Part shown: positions 11,658 to 18,628 of the stretch, piece by piece
Layout of the letters: every line of letters starts with the position of its first letter
Numbering within the stretch: the stretch's first letter is position 1
NCBI RefSeq assembly: GCF_900240265.1
Contig: NZ_LT964739.1
Span: forward strand, 832,580 to 896,579
Direction: 5' to 3'
DNA from: Galactobacillus timonensis
Lineage (GTDB): Bacteria > Bacillota_I > Bacilli_A > Erysipelotrichales > Erysipelotrichaceae
Length of the DNA: 64,000 nt
Made by a program: the position numbers and the translations under genes
The notes under the pieces: generated by a model
Seen by the model: only the letters and a program-made list of their open reading frames with translations
Database searches by the model: none
What the model was told of the DNA's origin: nothing

Positions 11658-13016
11658 ATGGAACGTACCCGGAATCTTACGGAAGGTGATCCGCTGCGGC
11701 TGATTGTTTCGTTTACAGTTCCTCTTCTTTTCGGTAATCTGTTTCAACAGATCTACAGTCTTGCGGATGCGTCGATCGTCGGCCAGACACTCGGTGATAA
11801 TGCGCTGGCAGCTGTCGGCGTCTCTTCTTCGGTGCAGTTTCTGATTCTTGGTTTCTGCTTCGGAATAGCGACCGGTTTTTCGATTCCATGTGCCTCTGCC
11901 TTCGGTGGTAACCGTCTGTCCCAGATGAGGCGCTATCTTTATAACGGCAGTATTCTTACGGCGCTGTTTGCGGCGATTCTCGCCGTAGTTTCGGGGCTGC
12001 TGTGTCACGGCATTCTGATTCTTCTGCGTACGCCTGGCGAGATTTATGCGGATGCCTATGCCTATCTTCTGACGATTCTGATCGGTATTCCCTGTACACT
12101 TCTCTACAATTACATATCTTCGATTCTTCGCGCCGTCGGTGACAGCCGTACGCCGTTTCTGTTTCTGGCCCTTTCTTCGGGTCTGAATATCGGTCTTGAT
12201 TTCTTCTGCATTCTGGTGCTGCATATGGGTGTCTTCGGCGCTGCACTGGCGACGGTTGTGTCGCAGGGGATCAGCGGCCTTCTCTGTCTCTTTGTTATTC
12301 TTCGCAAATATGATGTGCTGCACTTTCGCAAGGAAGACAGGGTCATCGATGCGGCCATGATGCGTACTCTTTTGAACATGGGTGTTCCGATGGGACTTCA
12401 GTTTTCGATCACTGCGATCGGATCCATGGTCATGCAGAGTGCAAATAACAGCCTCGGTACCGTGTATGTGGCAGGTTACGCCGCCGGCCATAAGATCAAT
12501 ACACTGATGATGTGTCCGTTTGATGCGCTGTCGGCAGCGCTCTGTACCTTTCTTTCCCAGAATTACGGTGGACGTAAGGAGCAGCGGCTTTCTGAAGGAA
12601 TGAAGGCCGGCGTGAAGCTTGCCGTCGGCTGGGGCATCGTCGGCGGTCTCATCATGATTGTGTTTGGATCCGCGTTGTCGGGTCTTTTGGCAAATGAGGG
12701 GAATGTGATTGCGGCATCTGCGCAGTATCTTCGTACCGATGGTTCGTTCTACATTATTCTTGGTTTTGTCTATATCTTCCGTATGGCAACCCAGGGTCTT
12801 GGCTGGAGTAATCGAGCGGTGTTTTCTGGCGTGTTTGAGATGGGTGCGCGTACGGTCGTCGCCTTATTCCTGGTGCCCAGGATCGGCTATACCGGCATCT
12901 GCTTTGCGGATGCGGCCGCATGGGCTGCGGCGGACTGCTATATAATTCCTACGTGTCTGGCGGCGATCCGTCATGCGAAGCGCGAAATTCAAAGTCAGGC
13001 GGGGGATGGGAAATGA
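11658..13016 (+). CDS. MATE family multidrug/Na+ exporter, copy 1
   Basis: The 452-residue protein is a MATE transporter with about 12 membrane segments in two halves, starting MERTRNLTEGDPLRLIVSF and including the family motif NLFQQIYSLADASIVGQTLG. MATE proteins expel cationic drugs using Na+ or H+ gradients. The ATG at 11658 follows GGAGG by 8 bases. Its stop overlaps the start of a second MATE gene as ATGA. It lies directly behind the rRNA terminator. The substrate cannot be inferred. Confidence 0.9.
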   Translation: MERTRNLTEGDPLRLIVSFTVPLLFGNLFQQIYSLADASIVGQTLGDNALAAVGVSSSVQFLILGFCFGIATGFSIPCASAFGGNRLSQMRRYLYNGSILTALFAAILAVVSGLLCHGILILLRTPGEIYADAYAYLLTILIGIPCTLLYNYISSILRAVGDSRTPFLFLALSSGLNIGLDFFCILVLHMGVFGAALATVVSQGISGLLCLFVILRKYDVLHFRKEDRVIDAAMMRTLLNMGVPMGLQFSITAIGSMVMQSANNSLGTVYVAGYAAGHKINTLMMCPFDALSAALCTFLSQNYGGRKEQRLSEGMKAGVKLAVGWGIVGGLIMIVFGSALSGLLANEGNVIAASAQYLRTDGSFYIILGFVYIFRMATQGLGWSNRAVFSGVFEMGARTVVALFLVPRIGYTGICFADAAAWAAADCYIIPTCLAAIRHAKREIQSQAGDGK

Positions 13017-14377
13017 ACAGAACGAATGCGAAAAATCTGACGGAAGGGGATCCGGTGCGGCTGATTCTGAATTTTACGTTTCCGCTATTGCTGGGGAATC
13101 TGTTTCAGCAGACCTACAATATCGTTGATTCGGCCATTGTCGGGCAGACGCTCGGTGCCAATGCGCTGGGGTCGGTCGGTGTCTCTTCTTCGGTTCAGTT
13201 TCTGGTTCTTGGCTTTGTGCAGGGATCCATGGCTGGTTTTGCGATTCCGGCTGCCGCCTCGTTCGGGGCCCGCAGGGAAAGCGAGATGCGCAGGTATGTG
13301 TTCAACGGGGCCGTATGGGCGGCGATCATTGCGGTGGTTCTTACGGCAGCTACGGCGCTGCTTACGCCGGAGATTCTACATCTGCTTCAGACGCCGGCGG
13401 AGCTGTACAGCGATGCCTATGCCTATCTTGTGACGATCTTTCTGGGGCTTCCGGCGACAATTCTCTATAACTACATGGCTTCTATTCTCAGAGCAGTGGG
13501 AGACAGTCGTACGCCGTTTCTGTTTCTGGCTCTTTCGGCAGTCCTGAATATTGGCCTGGATCTCTTCTGCATCGTGAATCTTGGCATGGGAGTGTTCGGC
13601 GCGGCGTTTGCGACGGTGATTTCGCAGGCGTTGAGCGGCATTCTGTGTGTGATCCTGGTGATCCGGAGATTTCCGGTTTTGCACATTGGGAAGGAAGAGC
13701 GGATTTACAGTGGCCGGATGTGCCGGCGGCTGCTGAACAACGGTCTTACGATGGGTCTGCAGTTTTCGATTACAGCCATCGGATCCATGGTGATGCAGAC
13801 GGCGAACAATACGCTTGGAACCGTGCATGTGACGGGCTTTGCGGCAGGCCTGAAGATCAAGCAGTTTACGATGTGTCCCTTTGATGCTCTGGGCGCGGCG
13901 ATGTCGACGTACATTTCGCAGAACTTCGGTGCGGGGAAGCTGGATCGGATCAAAAAGGGCATTCATATCGGCGAGAAGATTGCAGTCGTCTATGGCATTG
14001 CCATCGGTGTGGTGCTGATCTTCTTCGGTCGGCCGCTGTCGAAGATTTTCCTGAGCGGGGATGCGGGCGATGTGCTGGATGCTTCGGCACAGTATCTGCG
14101 TGCGCTCGGCTTCTTCTATTGGGTGCTGGGTATCCTCATTGTGACACGCAGCTCGGTGCAGGGCATCGGCTGGAGTCAGAAGGCTGTGCTTGCCGGTGTC
14201 ATTGAGATGGCGGCGCGTACGGCGGTGAGCAGTCTTCTGGTTGGAAAGCTAGGCTATGGGGCCATCTGTATGGCGGATCAGACGGCCTGGATTTCGGCAT
14301 CGATCTATCTGATGTTTACGGTGTCGGCCGCCTTGAAGTGGGCGGAAATCGAAATCCGTCATTCAGCCAACAGTTGA
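13013..14377 (+). CDS. MATE family multidrug/Na+ exporter, copy 2
   Basis: The 454-residue protein is closely related to the preceding gene: both contain TEGDP(L/V)RLI, FQQ(I/T)Y and a GLQFSITAIGSMVMQ segment. It has the same 12-segment layout. The start at 13013 overlaps the previous stop (ATGA) and has GGGGGATGGG upstream. The tandem pair looks like a local duplication. MATE pumps normally act alone; a heteromeric arrangement would be new and is not supported here. Confidence 0.9.
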   Translation: MNRTNAKNLTEGDPVRLILNFTFPLLLGNLFQQTYNIVDSAIVGQTLGANALGSVGVSSSVQFLVLGFVQGSMAGFAIPAAASFGARRESEMRRYVFNGAVWAAIIAVVLTAATALLTPEILHLLQTPAELYSDAYAYLVTIFLGLPATILYNYMASILRAVGDSRTPFLFLALSAVLNIGLDLFCIVNLGMGVFGAAFATVISQALSGILCVILVIRRFPVLHIGKEERIYSGRMCRRLLNNGLTMGLQFSITAIGSMVMQTANNTLGTVHVTGFAAGLKIKQFTMCPFDALGAAMSTYISQNFGAGKLDRIKKGIHIGEKIAVVYGIAIGVVLIFFGRPLSKIFLSGDAGDVLDASAQYLRALGFFYWVLGILIVTRSSVQGIGWSQKAVLAGVIEMAARTAVSSLLVGKLGYGAICMADQTAWISASIYLMFTVSAALKWAEIEIRHSANS

Positions 14378-14380
14378 AAA

Positions 14381-14395
14381 TATTTTCAGAAAATA
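14381..14395. promoter_or_regulatory. CodY-like box upstream of the amino acid transporter
   Basis: TATTTTCAGAAAATA is a perfect 7-1-7 palindrome and matches the CodY consensus AATTTTCWGAAAATT at 13 of 15 positions. It overlaps another palindrome, TGAAAATATTTTCA (14375-14388), and sits 4 bases upstream of the -35 box. Whether this organism has CodY is not known from the window. Confidence 0.55.
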
Positions 14396-14399
14396 ATTC

Positions 14400-14428
14400 T
14401 TTTCATTTCTGTAAAGCTGTGATATAAA
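14400..14428 (+). promoter_or_regulatory. Promoter of the histidine-attenuated transporter operon
   Basis: TTTTCA (14400-14405) and TATAAA (14423-14428) are 17 bases apart; TG at 14420-14421 adds an extended -10. The expected start point coincides with the leader-peptide ATG at 14435. Confidence 0.65.
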
Positions 14429-14434
14429 ACACGC

Positions 14435-14545
14435 ATGACAACGATGACTTTCGTACATCAGCACCATTCGCATTCGGCGATGATCCATCATCATCACCAT
14501 TTTTCGCTGTATGAAGATGTGCGGAAGGAGACGCATGAGGCTTAG
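14435..14545 (+). CDS. Histidine-rich leader peptide (attenuation peptide)
   Basis: The 36-codon frame encodes ten histidines, including five in a row at codons 18-22 and four more within codons 8-13. This is the pattern of his-type leader peptides, where ribosome stalling on His codons senses charged tRNA-His. No Shine-Dalgarno sequence precedes the ATG; the -10 box ends 6 bases before it, so the mRNA may be leaderless. Codons 27-30 (GAAGATGTGC, 14513-14522) are complementary to the 5' arm of the downstream terminator. The peptide itself is probably of no function. It was found by reading the intergenic region; it is too short for routine gene calling. Confidence 0.75.
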   Translation: MTTMTFVHQHHSHSAMIHHHHHFSLYEDVRKETHEA

Positions 14546-14574
14546 GCGTTTCTAAATCACAGGATTTTGCTGGT

Positions 14575-14613
14575 AAGCGCATCTTCAGAGGAAACTCAGA
14601 GGATGCGCTTTTT
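14575..14613 (+). terminator. Attenuator terminator controlled by the His leader
   Basis: AAGCGCATC (14575-14583) pairs with GATGCGCTT (14602-14610), followed by a run of five T. The 5' arm GCGCATCTTC (14577-14586) can instead pair with GAAGATGTGC (14513-14522) just after the His run, forming a 10-bp antiterminator with one G-U pair. Confidence 0.8.
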
Positions 14614-14633
14614 CGTTGAAAGGGAGAAGAAAT

Positions 14634-15533
14634 ATGAAAAAGGCAATGGCTACGGTTTTGGCGGCAGTGACATTGATGGGATGCGGTTCGGCTTCAGCTT
14701 CGGCTACGGCTTCTTCGACATCCTCGATTCCGGCGGATGCGGGTTCGGGTATTGCGGATACAGCAACCGGACGTCTGGCAGAGATCAAGGAGCGCGGCGT
14801 ACTGACGGTTGCGACGGAACCGTACTGGGTACCGTGCGAATTCATCGATCCGTCGAAGAGCGGCGATGATCAGTATGTTGGTGCGGACATTGAGCTGGCA
14901 AAATATATCGCCAATAAGATGAACGTTGCGCTTGAGATTGTGCCGCTGGAGTTCTCGGCCGTTCTCAGTTCCGTTCCGGAAGGAAAGTATGATCTGGCGA
15001 TTTCGGCGCTTGCCTATACACCGGAACGCGCGGAGGCAATGGAACTTTCGAAGGGCTATTACTTTACGGAGGATGATGCGGGCTACGGCATTCTGACGAC
15101 AGAGGAGCTGGCGTCCAAAATTACGTCGGCGGAAGATCTTGCGGACTATACGATTGTGACGCAGTCGGGTTCTCTGCAGGAGCTGCTGGTGAATCAGGAT
15201 GTGCCGACCTACAAGGAATTCAAGCGGGTCAGCTCGATGACGGACGCATACCTTGCGGTTCAGGAAGGCAAGGCGGATGCGGCAATCGTTGCCCGCAGCA
15301 GTGCGCAGCTCTACATTGATAACAATCCTGGCTGCGGTCTGGTTGTGCAGGACTACAAGTTCGAGCTTGGCGAAGAATACGATGGTATGCGTGTCGGCGC
15401 AATGAAGGGTGAAACGGATCTGATCAACTTTGTCAACGACTGCATCGATGAGCTGCTGGAGAGCGGACAGTATTCAAAATGGTATGACGAATATACCGAG
15501 TATGCGAAGAATCTCGGTATCAGTGAGAACTGA
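14634..15533 (+). CDS. Amino acid ABC transporter substrate-binding lipoprotein (probably histidine)
   Basis: The 299-residue protein has a lipoprotein signal with lipobox LMGC (MKKAMATVLAAVTLMGC), a Ser/Ala-rich linker, then a family 3 solute-binding domain (ERGVLTVATEP, GADIELAKYIANKMN, PEGKYDLAISALAYTPERAE). AGGGAGAAG precedes the ATG at 14634. Family 3 proteins bind polar amino acids. The upstream leader peptide with ten His codons argues that histidine, or a histidine-related compound, is the substrate. A permease follows 34 bases later. Confidence 0.88.
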   Translation: MKKAMATVLAAVTLMGCGSASASATASSTSSIPADAGSGIADTATGRLAEIKERGVLTVATEPYWVPCEFIDPSKSGDDQYVGADIELAKYIANKMNVALEIVPLEFSAVLSSVPEGKYDLAISALAYTPERAEAMELSKGYYFTEDDAGYGILTTEELASKITSAEDLADYTIVTQSGSLQELLVNQDVPTYKEFKRVSSMTDAYLAVQEGKADAAIVARSSAQLYIDNNPGCGLVVQDYKFELGEEYDGMRVGAMKGETDLINFVNDCIDELLESGQYSKWYDEYTEYAKNLGISEN

Positions 15534-15567
15534 TTGAATTCATAGAATCGGGAAGTGGAGCTGACAT

Positions 15568-16233
15568 ATGCTGGAACAGATTTCACGCATTTGGTCCCGT
15601 TATTCGGGCGTATATCTGGATGGACTTCTGGGGACTTTATGGCTGTCGCTGGTTACGGCAGTGTTTGCGGTACTGATCGGAATTGCCGTTTCGATGCTCA
15701 AGAGGTCGAAGATCAGGATTGTTAAGGTTATTGTTGATTTCTACATTGAGATTCTGCGTGGTACGCCGATTCTTCTGCAGCTGTATTTCTTCTGGCTGTT
15801 ACTGCCGAAGATTGTTCCGTTCGAGATGTCGGATACGGCCTGCATCGTGAGTGCTCTTGTCGTCAATTCGAGTGCCTATGTGGCGGAAGATATCCGTTCC
15901 GGAATCCAGGCGGTCGATGATGGGCAGCGGGAAGCGGGAGTGAGTCTTGGCATGTCGATGCGTCACGTGATGCAGAAGATCATTCTTCCGCAGGCGATCC
16001 GCAACATCATGCCGGCACTTGGCAATGAGTTCATTTCGATCGTCAAGGCAACGTCACTGGCAAGTGTCTTCTTTGTGTCGGAGCTGACGACAGCCTACCG
16101 TACGGTGCAGTCGGCGACGTTCCTGGCGATTCCTTCACTGCTGATATCAGGTTTGATCTACCTGGTTCTGACGTTTTCAATGTCCCGCGTTGTCGGTGTC
16201 GTTGAGAAGCGGATGAAAGCCTATGATCGATGA
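15568..16233 (+). CDS. Amino acid ABC transporter permease (HisM/GlnP type)
   Basis: The 221-residue protein has the HisMQ permease layout with about five membrane segments and the EAA loop segment EAGVSLGMSMRHVMQKIILPQAIRN, which contacts the ATPase. FYIEILRGTPILLQLYF is the typical N-terminal family signature. No ATP-binding protein gene follows: a terminator comes 6 bases later and then the toxin module. The transporter must therefore use an ATPase encoded elsewhere. Confidence 0.9.
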   Translation: MLEQISRIWSRYSGVYLDGLLGTLWLSLVTAVFAVLIGIAVSMLKRSKIRIVKVIVDFYIEILRGTPILLQLYFFWLLLPKIVPFEMSDTACIVSALVVNSSAYVAEDIRSGIQAVDDGQREAGVSLGMSMRHVMQKIILPQAIRNIMPALGNEFISIVKATSLASVFFVSELTTAYRTVQSATFLAIPSLLISGLIYLVLTFSMSRVVGVVEKRMKAYDR

Positions 16234-16238
16234 AAAGA

Positions 16239-16269
16239 TGCTGCGGTCGATATTGGCCGCAGCGTTTTA
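16239..16269 (+). terminator. Terminator of the amino acid transporter operon
   Basis: GCTGCGGTC (16240-16248) pairs with GGCCGCAGC (16255-16263) and is followed by G and four T. Confidence 0.8.
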
Positions 16270-16442
16270 AAAATGATTCGGGAAATCCCGGATCTTTCGT
16301 CTCATAAAAAGTGCAGGGGAATCACTCTGCTTCGGTCACTATACGGTGGCGGCTGTCCTTCCGGTGCGAAGTATAAGGCATCAGGGAGGAGAGAACATTG
16401 TACCGGGCCTCCCTTATTGAATTTCCGGTAAGGAGGTGTCCC

Positions 16443-16541
16443 ATGACAATTGAAGGAATGACTCTGATTGTTTCATTGATTGGACTTGTTCTCTCCGCGT
16501 TCAGCCTTGGTTACAAGGTCGGACGTGGTTCAAAAAAATGA
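16443..16541 (+). CDS. 32-residue hydrophobic peptide, candidate type I toxin, copy 1
   Basis: The peptide MTIEGMTLIVSLIGLVLSAF plus SLGYKVGRGSKK has one membrane segment and a basic tail, like the small holin-like/TxpA/Fst-type toxins of Firmicutes. TAAGGAGG at 16429-16436 is the ribosome binding site. CCTCCCTTA (16408-16416) can pair either with GGGAGG upstream (16384-16389) or with the ribosome binding site, giving mutually exclusive structures. Its three copies differ mostly by conservative changes (G/E, L/I, V/I, F/L) and silent changes, which suggests the protein is under selection. Toxicity is inferred, not shown. Confidence 0.7.
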   Translation: MTIEGMTLIVSLIGLVLSAFSLGYKVGRGSKK

Positions 16542-16569
16542 CCGCCTAGCTCTCAAACGTTAGCGGTCA
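16539..16569. terminator. Bidirectional hairpin between toxin and antisense RNA, copy 1
   Basis: TGACCGC and GCGGTCA form the stem. On the minus strand it is followed by seven T; on the plus strand only by ATTTCG. The toxin stop codon is inside the stem. Confidence 0.75.
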
Positions 16570-16583
16570 TTTCGTCTAACCGG

Positions 16584-16613
16584 AAAGGGCAGCCGTCACT
16601 GGTGACCCTTTTT
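16584..16613 (+). terminator. Plus-strand terminator of toxin mRNA, copy 1
   Basis: AAAGGG pairs with CCCTTT around an inner TCAC-TG-GTGA stem with a CAGCCG bulge, followed by T5. An mRNA ending here would contain the 3' segment that pairs with its own 5' leader. Confidence 0.65.
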
Positions 16614-16649
16614 CCACTTTCAGTATAAAGGAAACAGAAACAAATTCAA

Positions 16650-17261
16650 TCAGTCAAACATATAAACCTGTGTAGATTCGAGTTCATTGATCTTGAAAGT
16701 TACAGTATATTCCGCTGCCTGGTGGTCGGCGCCAGAGTAATCTGTGTTGAATTCGCCGTTTTGGTAGGACTCATCGCTGTATGTCAGTGTCTTTACATTT
16801 TCTGTTTCTACATGGAGCAGGTAGTAGGCGGAGCCGTGGATCAGGATTGTTCCGCGATCCCCTGTGTTGATCAGGTTGGAAATCGTGCGGCCATCGGTCA
16901 TAACGACTGTGATTTTGTCACCATCCACTTTCCATGCATGAATCGTAGACATGGAAGGGTAACCGTCTGAGCTGACGCTGATAACCTGGGCTATCGTCGT
17001 AGATTCTGGAGCAGTGTAGCCTTCAGCGGAAGACTCTGCCTTCGTAGCAAGGTCATTTGAAAGGGATTCAAGTTCTGTGATAGCAGTCGTGTAATCGCTG
17101 CCGGTCAATGTGGTGCGGGTGAGCGAGGCGGAAGATACTGTATCGGCTGAAACTGTCGAACCGGCGGTCTGCGCAGAGGCAGATGCCGCAGACGCTTTTG
17201 AGGAAGATCCGCAGCCGGCAAGGGTAATCAACGCGAGCAGTGTAAGCAATGTCTTTTTCAT
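16650..17261 (-). CDS. Lipoprotein with a pyridoxamine-phosphate-oxidase-like split barrel
   Basis: The 203-residue product has a lipobox LAGC (MKKTLLTLLALITLAGC), a Ser/Ala-rich linker, and a C-terminal domain with DGYPSMSTIHAWKVDGDKI, GRTISNLINTGDRGTILI and AYYLLHVE. This order resembles the flavin-binding split barrel of the pyridoxamine 5'-phosphate oxidase superfamily, here exported and membrane anchored. AAAGGAG precedes the ATG. It is divergent from a TetR gene, and its promoter (TTGACA, 16 bases, TATTAT) overlaps a palindromic site, so it is probably repressed by that regulator. The flavin or other ligand is unknown. Confidence 0.7.
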   Translation of the reverse strand: MKKTLLTLLALITLAGCGSSSKASAASASAQTAGSTVSADTVSSASLTRTTLTGSDYTTAITELESLSNDLATKAESSAEGYTAPESTTIAQVISVSSDGYPSMSTIHAWKVDGDKITVVMTDGRTISNLINTGDRGTILIHGSAYYLLHVETENVKTLTYSDESYQNGEFNTDYSGADHQAAEYTVTFKINELESTQVYMFD

Positions 17262-17298
17262 ATGGGTTCATCTCCTTTGCTAGACAGGTTGCCAATTG

Positions 17299-17326
17299 AT
17301 AATAGTACAAATGTACTAATTGTCAA
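17299..17326 (-). promoter_or_regulatory. Lipoprotein promoter with overlapping TetR-type operator
   Basis: On the minus strand TTGACA (17321-17326) and TATTAT (17299-17304) are 16 bases apart. The spacer holds AGTACA-AA-TGTACT (plus strand, 17304-17317), a perfect palindrome apart from the centre, well placed for repression by the divergent TetR product. Confidence 0.7.
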
Positions 17327-17349
17327 TTTCGTGAAAAATTCTGCGGTGC

Positions 17350-17355
17350 TATCAT
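17350..17355 (+). promoter_or_regulatory. Extended -10 of the TetR gene
   Basis: TGC-TATCAT ends 6 bases before the TetR ATG. No Shine-Dalgarno is present in GTTGGT before the ATG, so the transcript may start at the ATG itself. Confidence 0.45.
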
Positions 17356-17361
17356 GTTGGT

Positions 17362-17946
17362 ATGTCTAACAGGCGCGAGGAAATATTGAATACAGCTCAG
17401 GATCTGTTTAACAAATATGGGTATGAAAAGGTAACGATGCGTGAGATCGCGGAGGCATTGGCAATCAGCCCCGGTAATCTGACGTATTACTTTCCAAAAA
17501 AGATCGATATTCTTACAGCATTATTAAGAGAAAATTGGACGACGCCACAGGAAGAAAAGGCAGAGTCGCTGGATGATCTTCGGCGATACATTCGCCGGAT
17601 GGCAGAAGGCGTGCGGCAGGAGCGGTTTTTCTTTTCTGTATCGGATCTGCAGCGGCTGGAACCGGCATTCTTTGAAGACAATCGAGAGGCAGTGAACCAT
17701 TTTAAAGATGTATTGTTCCATATGCTGGGAAGCCTTCAGCGGTGTGGTGTCCTTTCAGAGAAAATGAGTGATCAATGGAAGAAGGATTACATTGAAGTCA
17801 TCATGCTCAGTCATATCTCCTGGGCAAGAGAAGCAGGAAAGGAAAGTACCTATACTGCTCTTTCGCTGGATGATTTCGTTGACAGCCAGATGCGGCTTCT
17901 GGAGCCCTTTGTGATAAATGAAAGGATGACCAAGAAAAATGTTTGA
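17362..17946 (+). CDS. TetR family transcriptional regulator
   Basis: The 194-residue protein starts MSNRREEILNTAQDLFNKYG and carries the TetR helix-turn-helix at about residues 24-45 (VTMREIAEALAISPGNLTYYF). The C-terminal two-thirds is a ligand-binding helical domain with no recognised ligand. It lies divergent from the lipoprotein gene with a palindromic operator between them, and overlaps the following HAD gene by 8 bases. No ribosome binding site is visible. It probably represses the lipoprotein and itself. Confidence 0.88.
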   Translation: MSNRREEILNTAQDLFNKYGYEKVTMREIAEALAISPGNLTYYFPKKIDILTALLRENWTTPQEEKAESLDDLRRYIRRMAEGVRQERFFFSVSDLQRLEPAFFEDNREAVNHFKDVLFHMLGSLQRCGVLSEKMSDQWKKDYIEVIMLSHISWAREAGKESTYTALSLDDFVDSQMRLLEPFVINERMTKKNV

Positions 17947-18604
17947 ACGGATGCAGTTAGCAGTGTTTGATATGGATGGTCTTACGCTCGATACGGAGCG
18001 AGTCTATTATCAGGCACAGATCGATGCCTGTGTTGCTCATCATTTTCAATTCAATAAGAACAAATTGATTGAAGCAATTGGATCACGAACGTTTGACCTG
18101 TCTGGTTTTTATTTCGGCAATATTCCGGAACATGGAGAAGAAGTTCTGGATGATGCTTATGAAGCGTGTGTTCAAGGTCTTATTCACAATGGCGTAAAGA
18201 CAAAAGAAGGAATTCTGGAGACATTTTCATTTCTTCAGAAAAAGAAGATTCCCATCTGCATTGCTACTTCAAATTATCGGGATATGGCAGAGCAACTTCT
18301 GCATTCGGCAGGAGTAGATTCCTATGTCTCTGATGTTGTTACATATAATGACGTGAAGCATTCCAAACCGGAGCCAGATATATTTCTCGAAGCGCTACGC
18401 AGATTTGCTGTCCTTCCGGATCGGGCAGTTGTTTTTGAAGACTCTGAGAACGGAGCTATTGCGGCAAACAGAGCTAAAATACCGTATGTGATTGTTCCTG
18501 ATTTGAAGACACCAGACGAAGAATGCATAAAAAAAGCACTGCTTGAAGTGCCATCGATGAAGATCGTTCTTGAGAAGATGAAAGAGGATCTTAGCGAGGA
18601 CTAA
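17939..18604 (+). CDS. HAD superfamily phosphatase/phosphoglucomutase-like protein
   Basis: The 221-residue protein is a HAD hydrolase of the beta-phosphoglucomutase-like subfamily. Motif I is FDMDGLTLDTE (Asp11, Asp13), motif II is ATSN, motif III includes HSKPEPDIF and motif IV is VFEDSENG. A helical cap lies between motifs I and II. Such enzymes dephosphorylate small sugar phosphates or isomerise them. It overlaps the tetR stop and so is co-transcribed. The substrate is not clear. Confidence 0.85.
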   Translation: MFERMQLAVFDMDGLTLDTERVYYQAQIDACVAHHFQFNKNKLIEAIGSRTFDLSGFYFGNIPEHGEEVLDDAYEACVQGLIHNGVKTKEGILETFSFLQKKKIPICIATSNYRDMAEQLLHSAGVDSYVSDVVTYNDVKHSKPEPDIFLEALRRFAVLPDRAVVFEDSENGAIAANRAKIPYVIVPDLKTPDEECIKKALLEVPSMKIVLEKMKEDLSED

Positions 18605-18608
18605 AGCA

Positions 18609-18622
18609 GCACTGAATAGTGC
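18609..18622. terminator. Weak hairpin between convergent HAD and HxlR genes
   Basis: GCACT-GAAT-AGTGC forms a 5-bp stem; on the minus strand it is followed by TTTAG. It may end the HxlR transcript but the T run is short. Confidence 0.3.
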
Positions 18623-18628
18623 ATAGCG

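Larger units (their letters stand above)
16532..16615 (-). ncRNA. Predicted antisense RNA to toxin mRNA, copy 1
   Basis: On the minus strand TTGAAT (16644-16649) and TATACT (16622-16627) are spaced by 16 bases; the same spacing and a TTGNAN -35 occur in all three copies. The transcript would begin near 16615 and end at the hairpin TGACCGC/GCGGTCA (16539-16569) followed by seven U. The roughly 84-nt RNA is fully complementary to the 3' end of the toxin mRNA, including its stop codon region. Confidence 0.65.
16303..16649. repeat. Toxin/antisense module, copy 1 of 3
   Basis: About 347 bases recur with high similarity at 51351-51699 and 51749-52098. Shared parts in order are: a hairpin followed by T5 on the minus strand, a GC-rich 5' segment (16345-16364) that is the inverted repeat of a 3' segment (16580-16599), a GGGAGG/CCTCCC stem, a ribosome binding site, a 32-codon hydrophobic reading frame, a bidirectional terminator, a plus-strand terminator, and a conserved minus-strand promoter. 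There is no transposase and no clear target duplication. Confidence 0.85.

Noticed and set aside
16370-16375. Second minus-strand promoter (TATACT) in the 5' part of the toxin module
   Set aside because: The -10 is good and a hairpin with T5 lies downstream (16303-16330), but no -35 or extended -10 is found in any copy, so I did not annotate a separate RNA.
16303-16649. Insertion sequence or MITE
   Set aside because: No transposase, no simple terminal inverted repeats at both ends and no target duplication; internal features fit a toxin/antisense gene pair better.
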